Shown: one piece after another, positions 45,276 to 53,509 of the stretch
How the letters are laid out: every line of letters begins with the position of its first letter
Position numbering within the stretch: position 1 is the stretch's first letter
Origin: Bradyrhizobium sp. B124
GTDB lineage: Bacteria; Pseudomonadota; Alphaproteobacteria; Rhizobiales; Xanthobacteraceae
Assembly: GCF_038967635.1 (NCBI RefSeq)
Contig: NZ_CP152413.1
Span: 7,072,001 to 7,136,000 of the forward strand
Reading direction: 5' to 3'
Length of the DNA stretch: 64,000 nt
Notes under the pieces: model-generated
Told to the model about the DNA's origin: nothing
The model's database searches: none
Seen by the model: only the letters and a program-made list of their open reading frames with translations
Made by a program: the position numbers and the translations under genes

Positions 45276-46457
45276 ATGGAGCTCGCGCTATCTCCTGAAG
45301 ACGCGGCGTTTCGCGACGAAGTCCGCGCATTCATCAAGGACAATTATCCGGCGGAGATGCGCGTCCCCAATCCGGAGACCGATCTCTCCAAGGAGCAGAT
45401 GCTGCTCTGGCATCGCATCCTGCACGAGAAGGGCTGGATCGCGCCGCTCTGGCCCAGGGAATATGGCGGGCCCGGCTGGTCGATCACCCGCCGCTTCATC
45501 TTCGAGCAGGAGACGACGCGCGCCGGCACGATGCCGCCGCTGGCGTTCAGCGTCACCATGGTCGGCCCTGTCATCTACACGTTCGGCAACGATGCGCAGA
45601 AGAAGAAATTCTTGCCGCGCATCCTGTCCGGCGAGGACTGGTGGTGCCAGGGCTATTCGGAGCCGGGCTCCGGCTCCGACCTCGCCAGCGTTCGCACCAA
45701 GGCGGTGCGCGACGGTGACCACTATATCGTCAACGGGCACAAGACGTGGACCACGCTGGCTCAGCACGCCGACTGGATCTTCTGCCTGGTCCGCACCGAT
45801 CCGGCCGCCAAGCCGCAATCCGGCATCTCGTTCCTGCTGATCGACATGAAGTCACCGGGCGTGACGGTGCGCCCGATCATCACCATCGATGGCTCGCACG
45901 AAGTCAACGACGTCTTCCTGGAGGATGTCCGCGTTCCGGTCGAGAACCTGATCGGCGAGGAAAACAAGGGCTGGACCTACGCCAAATTCCTGCTCGGCAA
46001 TGAGCGCACCAGCATGGCCGGAATCGGCCGCTCGACGCGCTACATCGCGCGGCTGAAGAAGATCGTGAAGGCCGAGATCCCGGAAGACGATCCGGCGCAT
46101 CTCGAATTCATCAGGGATATCGCCCGCGTCGAGCTCGACGTGCTGGCGCTGGAGGCGACCGAGCTTCGGGTCGTCGCGCAGATGGCCCGCGGCATCGATC
46201 CGGGGCCAGCGGCCTCGCTGTTCAAGATCCGCGGCACCGAGATATTCCAGGACATCACCGAGCTGACGCATCGGGCGATCGGCAATGACGGCCTTGCGAT
46301 CCGCGAGCATCCGGTCAGCGCCAATCACTTCATGCCGGGTCCGGACTACGGCCACACGGCGTCGGAGAAATATCTCAATTCGCGCAAGCTCTCGATCTAC
46401 GGCGGATCGAACGAGATCCAGCGCAACATCATCGCGAAGGCGGTGCTTGGTCTCTAG
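45276..46457 (+). CDS. Acyl-CoA dehydrogenase, large partner
   Basis: 393 residues, full ACAD fold. It should introduce a double bond alpha-beta to the CoA carbonyl with FAD. WCQGYSEPGSGSDLASVRTK is the FAD/substrate motif of the middle beta-domain, KTWTTLAQHADWIFCLVRTD follows, and the C-terminal helix bundle ends YGGSNEIQRNIIAKAVLGL, the classical ending with the adenine-binding part. RTSMAGIGRSTRYIARLKKI is the start of the last domain. With a second, shorter dehydrogenase directly downstream it may form an alpha2-beta2 heterotetramer, as steroid-type enzymes do. Start ATG with GGGAG upstream, 12 bp from the SDR. Confidence 0.94.
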   Translation: MELALSPEDAAFRDEVRAFIKDNYPAEMRVPNPETDLSKEQMLLWHRILHEKGWIAPLWPREYGGPGWSITRRFIFEQETTRAGTMPPLAFSVTMVGPVIYTFGNDAQKKKFLPRILSGEDWWCQGYSEPGSGSDLASVRTKAVRDGDHYIVNGHKTWTTLAQHADWIFCLVRTDPAAKPQSGISFLLIDMKSPGVTVRPIITIDGSHEVNDVFLEDVRVPVENLIGEENKGWTYAKFLLGNERTSMAGIGRSTRYIARLKKIVKAEIPEDDPAHLEFIRDIARVELDVLALEATELRVVAQMARGIDPGPAASLFKIRGTEIFQDITELTHRAIGNDGLAIREHPVSANHFMPGPDYGHTASEKYLNSRKLSIYGGSNEIQRNIIAKAVLGL

Positions 46458-46481
46458 AGCATGAAGCTTGGACAGGGAGCC

Positions 46482-46503
46482 AAAGCGCATCGCATCGCGC
46501 TTT
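46482..46503. repeat. AAAGCGC...GCGCTTT palindrome remnant
   Basis: AAAGCGC-atcgcatc-GCGCTTT lies in the 71-bp gap between the two dehydrogenase genes. It is of the same kind as the palindrome that was hit by IS630 at 17.2 kb, and shows that such elements are tolerated inside an operon. Confidence 0.5.
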
Positions 46504-46528
46504 AGCAACAGCGGCACGAGAGGATCGG

Positions 46529-47659
46529 ATGGATATCCAGTTCACGGAAGAGCAGGAATTGTTGCGGTCCAGCGTGCAGCGGCTGCTGCGTGAACGGTAT
46601 GACTTCGATGCGCGCCGCAAGATCGTCGCGAGCGAGGACGGCTTCAGCCGCAAGCATTGGGCCGAGTTCGCCGAGCTTGGTCTGTTCGCCGCGCCATTCT
46701 CCGAAGCCGTCGGCGGGCTCGGCGGCGGGCCGCTGTCGACCATGATCATCATGCAGGAGTTCGGTCGCCATCTCGTGGTCGAGCCGTTCGTCGAGACTGT
46801 TGTCGTTGCGGGTGGATTGCTCGAGCAGGCAGGTTCCGACGCGCAGAAGCAGGCCTACATCGCCGACATCATCGCGGGGACCAAGCTTTGGGCATTGGCG
46901 TGGACCGAGAGGGGCTCGCGCTTCGATCTCGCCACGGTCACCACGACAGCGCGCCGCGACGGCAACGACTATGTCCTGACCGGCGAGAAGACGGCGGTGA
47001 TGGCCGCACCCTGGGCGGATCACCTGATCGTCTCCGCCCGCACCTCGGGCCATCGTCACGATCGCGGCGGCGTCAGCCTGTTCGTGGTCGATCGCCGCGC
47101 CGCCAACCTCGATCTGCAGAGCTTCAAGACGATCGATGGCCGCCGGGCGGCCGAGATCAGCCTGCGCGGCGTACGCGGAGAATTGCTGAGCAGGGAAGGC
47201 GAGGGCGTCGCCGCGCTGGAAGCCTGCCGCAACCGCGCCATCGGCGCACTCTGTGCCGAAGCGGTCGGCGCGATCGGCGAGCTGAACGACGCGACGCTCG
47301 ACTACTCCAAGACGCGCAAGCAGTTCGGCGTCACGATCGGTAGCTTCCAGGTGCTGCAGCACCGGATGGTCGACATGTTCATCGCGCATCAGGAGGCGCT
47401 GTCCCTGATGCAGCATCTCAGCCTCAGCCTCAGCGACGACGAGGCGGGAATCTCCCGGCTGGCGTCGGGCGCCAAGTCCAAGATCGGCTATGCCGGCAAG
47501 TTCGTGGCTGATCAGGCGGTACAGCTGCACGGCGGCATGGGCATGACCGACGAGCTCAATGTCGGCCACTACTTCAAGCGGATTTCCTCCATCAACATCC
47601 AGTTCGGCGATCCCGCCTATCACGTGCTGCGCTTCGCGCAGCTCGACGCGGTCGCATAA
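46529..47659 (+). CDS. Acyl-CoA dehydrogenase, small partner
   Basis: 376 residues. The fold is ACAD, with LGLFAAPFSEAVGGLGGGPL and SMFL-like helices at the N-terminus, but the usual middle motif is altered (LAWTERGSRFDLATVTTTAR) and the C-terminal end QLHGGMGMTDELNVGHYFKR lacks the YxGxxEI ending and the following segment. In two-subunit acyl-CoA dehydrogenases such as FadE28/FadE29 one partner is similarly reduced and contributes part of the FAD site. The neighbouring full-length enzyme is therefore its probable partner. The start is ATG with AGAGGA upstream; 71 bp and a palindrome separate it from the preceding gene. Confidence 0.9.
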   Translation: MDIQFTEEQELLRSSVQRLLRERYDFDARRKIVASEDGFSRKHWAEFAELGLFAAPFSEAVGGLGGGPLSTMIIMQEFGRHLVVEPFVETVVVAGGLLEQAGSDAQKQAYIADIIAGTKLWALAWTERGSRFDLATVTTTARRDGNDYVLTGEKTAVMAAPWADHLIVSARTSGHRHDRGGVSLFVVDRRAANLDLQSFKTIDGRRAAEISLRGVRGELLSREGEGVAALEACRNRAIGALCAEAVGAIGELNDATLDYSKTRKQFGVTIGSFQVLQHRMVDMFIAHQEALSLMQHLSLSLSDDEAGISRLASGAKSKIGYAGKFVADQAVQLHGGMGMTDELNVGHYFKRISSINIQFGDPAYHVLRFAQLDAVA

Positions 47660-47674
47660 GCCAGAGAGGCAAGC

Positions 47675-48862
47675 ATGTCACAGGATGCAGTCATCGTTTC
47701 CACCGCGCGCACCGGCGTCGGCAAGGCCTATCGCGGCGCGCTCAACAATACCGACGGCCCGACCCTGGCCGGCCACGTGATGGCCGAAGCCGTCAAGCGC
47801 GCCGGCATTGCGCCCGGCGAGGTCGAGGACGTGGTGATGGGCTGCGCCATGCAGCAGGGCACCATGGTGATGAACGTTGCGCGCAAGGGCGCCATCCGCG
47901 CCGGACTTCCGGTGACGGTTGCCGGCACCACCATCGACCGGCAATGCGCCTCCGGCTTGCAGGCGATCGCTGTCGCGGCGCGTTCGGTGATATCAGACGG
48001 CGTCGAGATCGCGATCGGCGGCGGCATCGAGTCGATCAGCCTGGTGCAGAACGAGCACATGAACCGGTTCCACGCCGTCGACGACGAGCTGATGGCGATA
48101 AAGCCCGAGATGTACATGTCGATGCTGGAGACGGCCGAAGTCGTCGCCGAGCGCTACGGGATCGGCCGCGACAAGCAGGACGAGTACAGCCTCGAGTGCC
48201 AGCGCCGCGTCGGCGCCGCGCTGCAAGGCGGCCGCTTCAACGACGAGATCGTGCCGTTCGCGACCAAAATGGCCCTGGTCAACAAGGACACCAAGGAAGT
48301 CAGCTTTCAGCAAGTGACACTGGCGAAGGACGAAGGCCCGCGGCCGGATACCACGGCGGACGGGCTCGCCAAGATCAAGCCGGTGTTCGAGGGCAAGACC
48401 ATCAGCGCCGGCAATGCCAGCCAGCTCTCTGACGGCGCCTCGGCCTGCGTGATCATGAGCGACAAGATTGCCGCGCAGAAGGGGCTGAAGCCGCTCGGCA
48501 TCTTCCGTGGCTTCGTCGCCGCCGGCGTCGAGCCGGACGAGATGGGCGTCGGCCCGGTCGCCGCGATCCCGCGGCTGTTGAAGCGGCATAATCTGAAGAT
48601 CGACGACATCGATCTCTGGGAGCTCAACGAGGCCTACGCGGTGCAGGTGATCTATTGCCGCGACAAGCTCGGCATCGATCCGGACAAGCTGAACGTCAAT
48701 GGCGGCTCGATCGCGATCGGCCATCCCTATGGCATGACCGGCGCGCGGCTCACCGGCCACCTCCTGATCGAGGGCCGGCGGCGCAAGGCGAAATACGGCG
48801 TGGTGACCATGTGCATCGGCGGCGGCATGGGCGCGGCGGGCCTGTTCGAAATCGTCCACTGA
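47675..48862 (+). CDS. Acetyl-CoA acyltransferase (thiolase)
   Basis: 395 residues, normal thiolase length. It should cleave a beta-ketoacyl-CoA with CoA. The nucleophile is Cys in [15 protein letters not shown], the second site is [18 protein letters not shown] with His, and the third is [16 protein letters not shown] with Cys. All three catalytic residues are intact. The closest family type is FadA/FadA6-like degradative thiolases rather than the biosynthetic PhaA. It lies 15 bp after the small dehydrogenase and 21 bp before the NMO-type gene. Confidence 0.94.
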   Translation: MSQDAVIVSTARTGVGKAYRGALNNTDGPTLAGHVMAEAVKRAGIAPGEVEDVVMGCAMQQGTMVMNVARKGAIRAGLPVTVAGTTIDRQCASGLQAIAVAARSVISDGVEIAIGGGIESISLVQNEHMNRFHAVDDELMAIKPEMYMSMLETAEVVAERYGIGRDKQDEYSLECQRRVGAALQGGRFNDEIVPFATKMALVNKDTKEVSFQQVTLAKDEGPRPDTTADGLAKIKPVFEGKTISAGNASQLSDGASACVIMSDKIAAQKGLKPLGIFRGFVAAGVEPDEMGVGPVAAIPRLLKRHNLKIDDIDLWELNEAYAVQVIYCRDKLGIDPDKLNVNGGSIAIGHPYGMTGARLTGHLLIEGRRRKAKYGVVTMCIGGGMGAAGLFEIVH

Positions 48863-48883
48863 TCGGAAACGCGGGAGAGACTT

Positions 48884-49894
48884 GTGAAGACAGCAATCAC
48901 TGAACTGTTCGGCATCCAGCATCCGATCATCCAGGGCGGCATGCATTATGTCGGCTTCGCCGAGATGGCGGCCGCGGTGTCCAACGCCGGCGGCCTTGGG
49001 ATCATCACCGGCCTGACCCAGCGGACGCCGGAGCTGCTGGCGAAGGAGATCGCGCGCTGCCGCGACATGACGGACAAGCCGATCGGCGTGAACCTCACCT
49101 TCCTGCCGAGCTTCACAGCGCCGCCCTATCCCGAATATATCGCTGCTATCCGCGAGGGCGGCGTCAAGGCGGTGGAGACCGCGGGCCGCAGCCCGGAGCA
49201 GTACATGCCGGCGCTCAAGGCCGCCGGCATCAGGGTGATCCACAAATGCACCTCGGTGCGGCATTCGCTGAAGGCCGAGAAGATCGGCTGCGACGCGGTC
49301 AGCGTCGACGGCTTCGAGTGCGGCGGCCATCCCGGCGAGGATGACATCCCGAACATGATCCTGCTGCCGCGCGCGGCGGACGAGCTGACGATCCCGTTCG
49401 TGGCCTCGGGCGGTATGGCGGATGCGCGCAGCCTCGTCGCGGCGCTATCGATGGGCGCGGCCGGCATGAATATGGGCACGCGCTTCATCGCGACCAAGGA
49501 AGCGCCGGTCCATGCCAATGTGAAGCAGGCGCTGCTCGATGCCGACGAGCTCGATACGCGCCTGGTGATGCGGGCGCTGCGCAACACCGAGCGGGTGTTG
49601 AAGAACAAGGGCGTCGATGAGCTGCTCGAGATCGAGCGCGAGAAGGGCGCCAAACTGAAGATCGAGGACATCCACGAGCAGGTCGCCGGGGTCTACCCGA
49701 AGGTGATGATCGACGGCGAGATGGATGCCGGCGCCTGGAGCTGCGGCATGGTGGTCGGCCTGATCCACGACATCCCGACCGTCAAGGAGCTGATCGACCG
49801 CATCATGACCGAGGCCGAAGCGATCATCCGGCAGCGGCTGACCGGCTTCCTCGACGGCAGGTTTGAAACCACGGCGGCCCGCGCGGTCGCCTGA
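48884..49894 (+). CDS. Nitronate-monooxygenase-family FMN oxidoreductase
   Basis: 336 residues, TIM-barrel flavoprotein. Start GTG with GGGAGAG upstream. The N-terminus FGIQHPIIQGGMHYVGFAEM is the class signature; KCTSVRHSLKAEKIGCDAVS and VDGFECGGHPGEDD contain the conserved His-Pro-Gly loop; VASGGMADARSLVAALSMGA and AGMNMGTRFIATKEAP bind FMN phosphate. In some cholesterol-degrading bacteria an NMO-superfamily member (IpdC) acts on CoA-linked ring intermediates, which makes a role in the CoA pathway of this operon reasonable; true nitronate oxidation is an alternative. It sits between thiolase and enoyl-CoA hydratase genes. Confidence 0.9.
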   Translation: MKTAITELFGIQHPIIQGGMHYVGFAEMAAAVSNAGGLGIITGLTQRTPELLAKEIARCRDMTDKPIGVNLTFLPSFTAPPYPEYIAAIREGGVKAVETAGRSPEQYMPALKAAGIRVIHKCTSVRHSLKAEKIGCDAVSVDGFECGGHPGEDDIPNMILLPRAADELTIPFVASGGMADARSLVAALSMGAAGMNMGTRFIATKEAPVHANVKQALLDADELDTRLVMRALRNTERVLKNKGVDELLEIEREKGAKLKIEDIHEQVAGVYPKVMIDGEMDAGAWSCGMVVGLIHDIPTVKELIDRIMTEAEAIIRQRLTGFLDGRFETTAARAVA

Positions 49895-49906
49895 CGGGAG
49901 CGTGCC

Positions 49907-50680
49907 ATGACCGAGCATGTCAAAGTCGAAATCGCTGCCGGCGTCATGACGCTGACGTTGCAGCGGCCCGAGAAGAAGAACGCCCTGACCGGCGCCATGT
50001 ATGACGCGATGTCGAACGCGCTGAAGCAGGCCGAGGCGGATCCAGCCGTCCGCGTGATCCTGTTCCAGGGCGACGGCGACAGCTTTACCGCGGGCAACGA
50101 CCTAGCCGACTTCGCGAGCCAGGCGCGCGGCGAAAGCGCAGTCGATAGCCCCGCGCATCGCTTCATCGAAACCATCAGCAAGGTCGGCAAGCCGCTGGTC
50201 GCGGCCGTGCAGGGCAATGCGGTCGGCGTCGGGACCACCATGCTGCTGCATTGCGACCTGGTCTATGTCGCCGAGACCGCGCGGCTGATCACGCCCTTCG
50301 TCAATCTCGCTCTGGTGCCGGAGGCGGCGTCGAGCTGGCTGCTGCCGCTCAGGATCGGGCATGCGCGCGCCTATGCGATGTTCGCGCTCGGCGAGCCGAT
50401 GGATGCGGCGGGCGCGCTGGCATCCGGCCTCGCCAACGCCGTGGTGCCGCAGGCCGATCTGCGCAAGAAGGCGCATGACGCGGCAGTTGCGCTGACCAGG
50501 CGGCCGGCCGGTTCGCTCAGCATGACCAAGCAGCTGATGCGCGAGCAGCAGCGGATCGCGGCCCAGATCGCCGCGGAAGGCGTGCTGTTCAAGCAGCGCC
50601 TGACGACGCCCGAAGCGCGCGAGGCCTTTGCCGCGTTCGCCGAACGGCGCCAACCGGACTTCACAAAACTGTCGGCCTGA
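49907..50680 (+). CDS. Enoyl-CoA hydratase/isomerase family protein
   Basis: 257 residues of crotonase fold. KVEIAAGVMTLTLQRPEKKN is the N-terminal beta motif, FTAGNDLADF the oxyanion-hole loop, and KPLVAAVQGNAVGVGTTMLL the second oxyanion segment. The positions that hold the two catalytic Glu in classical hydratases carry Val-Pro-Glu-Ala in LALVPEAASSWLLP, with one Glu only, so it may be an isomerase or a hydrolase-type crotonase. Twelve bases separate it from the NMO gene, and a good GGGAGCG site is present. Confidence 0.9.
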   Translation: MTEHVKVEIAAGVMTLTLQRPEKKNALTGAMYDAMSNALKQAEADPAVRVILFQGDGDSFTAGNDLADFASQARGESAVDSPAHRFIETISKVGKPLVAAVQGNAVGVGTTMLLHCDLVYVAETARLITPFVNLALVPEAASSWLLPLRIGHARAYAMFALGEPMDAAGALASGLANAVVPQADLRKKAHDAAVALTRRPAGSLSMTKQLMREQQRIAAQIAAEGVLFKQRLTTPEAREAFAAFAERRQPDFTKLSA

Positions 50681-50721
50681 AGCCGCCGGGAGTTCACGGA
50701 TACATCGAGGGAGTGGAAAGC

Positions 50722-51882
50722 ATGGGCGTCGTCGGCAGCCATCAATATCCCAGCATGGAATCCGTGATCTACGGCAAGCCGGCAGCCGAGGCGCTGCGCG
50801 AGGAGGCCGAACGGCTGGGCGCGAAGCGCGTCTATCTGATCGCCAGCCGGACGCTGAACACCACGACCGACGAGATCGAGAAGATCCGCAAAGGACTCGG
50901 CGATCGCCATGCTGCGACCTTCGACGGCGTGCCGCAGCACACGACGCGCGATGTGGTGACGCAGATCGCGCGGCAGGCCAGCGAAGCCAAGGCGGACCTC
51001 GTGGTCGCCATCGGCGGCGGCTCGGTGGTCGATGCGGCGAAGATCGTGCTGATGTGCATGGAGCACGAGATCTTCGAACCTGATGGCCTCGACGGCTTCG
51101 AGACCACGCCGGACCGCCGGTTCGGACCGTTCCGCACGCCAAAAGTCCGGATGATCGCGATCCCCAGCACGCTTTCGGGCGGCGAGTACAATTCCGGTGC
51201 GCTGGTCACCGACACCAGCCGCAAGCTGAAGCAGATTTTCAATCACCCGATGATGATGCCGCGCAGCATCATCCTCGATCCCGCGATTACCAAATATACG
51301 CCGGAGAAGCTTTGGCTCGGCTCCGGCACGCGCGCGATGGACCACGGCATCGAGGCGATCTGCTCCAGCCGGCCCAATGTGCTGGTCGATGCGGTGTGCC
51401 AGCAGGGGCTGCGCTATCTGCATCACGGCCTACTACGCACCAAGGCCAATCCCGACGACGAGGCGGCGCGGCTGAGCTGCCAGCTCGGCTCGTGGCTGTC
51501 GGCCTTCGGCTTGCAGTCGCGGGTGCTCATGGGTGCAAGCCACGCCATCGGCCACGTGCTCGGTGGTACCTGCGACGTGCCGCATTATTTCTGCACGGCG
51601 GTGATGATGCCGAGCGTGCTGCGCTACAACCGTCCCGCGACGGAAGCGGCCCAGCAAGCGATTGCCGCCGCGCTCGGCGCGCCCGGTCGCGACGCGAGCG
51701 AGGCGTTCGCCGGCTTCATCGCGGAGCTCGGCCTGCCGCGGCGGCTTGCCGATGTCGGAGTCGGTGAAGATCGCTTCGAGCTGATCGGCCGGAACGCCAT
51801 GTTGTCGATCTTCACCCGCGCCAACCCGCAGCCGATCCGCGAGCCAGGCGACGTCGTTAAGATCCTGCAGTTGGCCGCCTGA
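50722..51882 (+). CDS. Maleylacetate-reductase-type iron-containing alcohol dehydrogenase
   Basis: 386 residues. VVAIGGGSVVDAAKIV is the NAD(P) phosphate loop, IAIPSTLSGGEYNSGALVTD the conserved middle, MDHGIEAICS and SHAIGHVLGGTCDVPHYFCT the metal/substrate region with several His, as in maleylacetate reductases (HHKICHVLGG, LPHAET). Those enzymes reduce maleylacetate to 3-oxoadipate at the end of resorcinol, hydroquinone and chlorocatechol routes. No ring-cleavage dioxygenase is in the operon, so the substrate may be another keto or enol acid. The start at ATG 50722 is preferred to the GTG three codons earlier because the GAGGGA site is nine bases away. Confidence 0.88.
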   Translation: MGVVGSHQYPSMESVIYGKPAAEALREEAERLGAKRVYLIASRTLNTTTDEIEKIRKGLGDRHAATFDGVPQHTTRDVVTQIARQASEAKADLVVAIGGGSVVDAAKIVLMCMEHEIFEPDGLDGFETTPDRRFGPFRTPKVRMIAIPSTLSGGEYNSGALVTDTSRKLKQIFNHPMMMPRSIILDPAITKYTPEKLWLGSGTRAMDHGIEAICSSRPNVLVDAVCQQGLRYLHHGLLRTKANPDDEAARLSCQLGSWLSAFGLQSRVLMGASHAIGHVLGGTCDVPHYFCTAVMMPSVLRYNRPATEAAQQAIAAALGAPGRDASEAFAGFIAELGLPRRLADVGVGEDRFELIGRNAMLSIFTRANPQPIREPGDVVKILQLAA

Positions 51883-51908
51883 AGCAACAGCACCTGGAGG
51901 AGCCCACC

Positions 51909-52715
51909 ATGGCCGCCTTGCGCATCTTCTCCTATCTGCCGAACCCGCGGGTCTGGAAGGCAACCATTGCCGCGCGGTTCTGCGGCGTCGACGTTGAGGT
52001 CAGGGGCGCCTCCGGCAAGGAATTGCGCGACTGGCTGTGGGATTACGATGCCCATCCTCTTACCGAGCAGGAACGCGCTGCGCTGTCGTCGTTGGCGCGA
52101 ACCGGCCGGGTCGGACTGACGGGCGCGCAGCTCTTCAAGACCGATGCGTTCATGGAAGCGCAGCCGTTCGGTAACGTGCCGGCCGCGTTCGGCGCCGATG
52201 GCAAGGTCGGGATCTTCGAATCGAACAGCATCATGCGCGCGGTGGCACGGCTCGGTGAGGCGGCGTTCCCGCTCTACGGACGTGACGCCTATGAGGCGTC
52301 CAGGATCGACAGTTTCCTCGATGTCAGCCTGGTCTTTGCGCGGGATACGCAGATCTATCTGCTGGCGTTGTCGGGCGGCACGGTCGATGCCGCTATTCAC
52401 GCGCGCGCAAAGGACGCGTTCGCGATCTATGCCTCGGGGATTGAGCAGGCATTGTCGCCACGGCGAGAGGCGCTGGTCGGGAACGGCATCTCGATTGCCG
52501 ACATCTGCCTTGCCGCCGAACTCGCACTGTTCATGAATGAGCATGCGCGGACCGAGCAATTGCGCAAGCAGGGGTTGGAGAGAATTCTGCACCCGGGGGT
52601 AAGGGATGAATATCCGCTGATGTTCGCGCACTTCGCCCGGCTGGTCGGGCACGAGCACATCAGGCCGGACCTCAAGCCTTACGTCGAGAAGTTGCTGTCG
52701 AAGGCAGCGGCCTGA
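51909..52715 (+). CDS. Glutathione S-transferase family protein
   Basis: 268 residues. The thioredoxin-like N-terminal domain has FSYLPNPRVWKATIAARFCG and IFESNSIMRAVARLG, where the Glu-Ser pair binds the gamma-glutamyl part of glutathione. The helical C-terminal domain follows with SIADICLAAELALF. The N-terminal domain has an insert of ~35 residues (about 40-75) compared with short GSTs. The catalytic Ser/Tyr/Cys cannot be assigned with confidence. A perfect GGAGGAG site precedes the ATG. With the kappa-like isomerase it is the second glutathione-linked enzyme of the operon, pointing to an electrophilic or isomerising step. Confidence 0.9.
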   Translation: MAALRIFSYLPNPRVWKATIAARFCGVDVEVRGASGKELRDWLWDYDAHPLTEQERAALSSLARTGRVGLTGAQLFKTDAFMEAQPFGNVPAAFGADGKVGIFESNSIMRAVARLGEAAFPLYGRDAYEASRIDSFLDVSLVFARDTQIYLLALSGGTVDAAIHARAKDAFAIYASGIEQALSPRREALVGNGISIADICLAAELALFMNEHARTEQLRKQGLERILHPGVRDEYPLMFAHFARLVGHEHIRPDLKPYVEKLLSKAAA

Positions 52716-52754
52716 TCTCGAGAACGATTGGCCGCAACGCGGAGGATTGACTGC

Positions 52755-53456
52755 ATGACCGCACCCGTCTGTCTGATATCCGGCGTTGGGCCCGGCACCG
52801 GTTCGGCGCTCGCCAGGAGGTTCGCGGAAGGCGGCTATCGGGTCGCGCTTCTCGCCCGGAACGAGGAGCGCCTCGCCGGGCTCGAGAAGCAGCTGCCGGG
52901 GGCAAAGGCCTATCGATGCGACGTGTCAGATCCGGTGCAGGTCGAGCTGGTGGCATCGGCGGTGGAGCGCGATCTCGGCCATCCCATTGTCGTGGTCCAC
53001 AACGCCGTCGGCGGCGCGTTCGGCACTTTCCGCGAGATCGATCCGCAGATTCTCAATCGCAACTTCCAGGTCAACACGATGGGCCTGTTGTACCTGGCGC
53101 GGCGGTTTGCGCCGGCGATGATCAGCGCCGGCAAGGGCGCCATCGTTGCGACCGGCAACACCTCGGCATTGCGCGGCAAGGCCGGCTTCGCGGGATTCGC
53201 GCCGACCAAGGCGGCGCAGCGCATTCTGGCCGAGGCAATGGCGCGTGACCTCGGGCCGCAAGGCGTCCACGTCGCCTATCTCGTGATCGACGCGGTGATC
53301 GACCTGGAATGGACGCGGAAGCGCTGGCCGGAGCGGCCGGACGACTTCTTCATCAAGCCGCGGGCGATTGCGGACGAGGTCTGGCACGTCGCCCATCAGG
53401 ACCGCAGCGCGTGGTCGTTCAACGTCGAGATCAGGCCGTTCGGCGAAGCCTGGTAG
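52755..53456 (+). CDS. Second SDR-like protein without catalytic Tyr (SDR_c10 type)
   Basis: 233 residues. Glycine loop SGVGPGTGSALARRFAEGGY, then VHNAVGGAFG in place of NNAG, and GNTSALRGKAGFAGFAPTKA where YxxxK is FAPTK: the Tyr is again Phe. It is a paralogue of the 44526 gene, with the same closing RPFGEAW and VAYLVID-type strand. The ATG at 52755 has a GGAGGA site; the open frame extends nine codons further. Two members of this rare subgroup in the same operon suggest a heteromer or two related steps on one CoA ester. Confidence 0.88.
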   Translation: MTAPVCLISGVGPGTGSALARRFAEGGYRVALLARNEERLAGLEKQLPGAKAYRCDVSDPVQVELVASAVERDLGHPIVVVHNAVGGAFGTFREIDPQILNRNFQVNTMGLLYLARRFAPAMISAGKGAIVATGNTSALRGKAGFAGFAPTKAAQRILAEAMARDLGPQGVHVAYLVIDAVIDLEWTRKRWPERPDDFFIKPRAIADEVWHVAHQDRSAWSFNVEIRPFGEAW

Positions 53457-53509
53457 ACGTCGCGCGGCGGTCGCAAGCGCCGTTCAATTCATAAGCTCAG
53501 GGGGAATTC

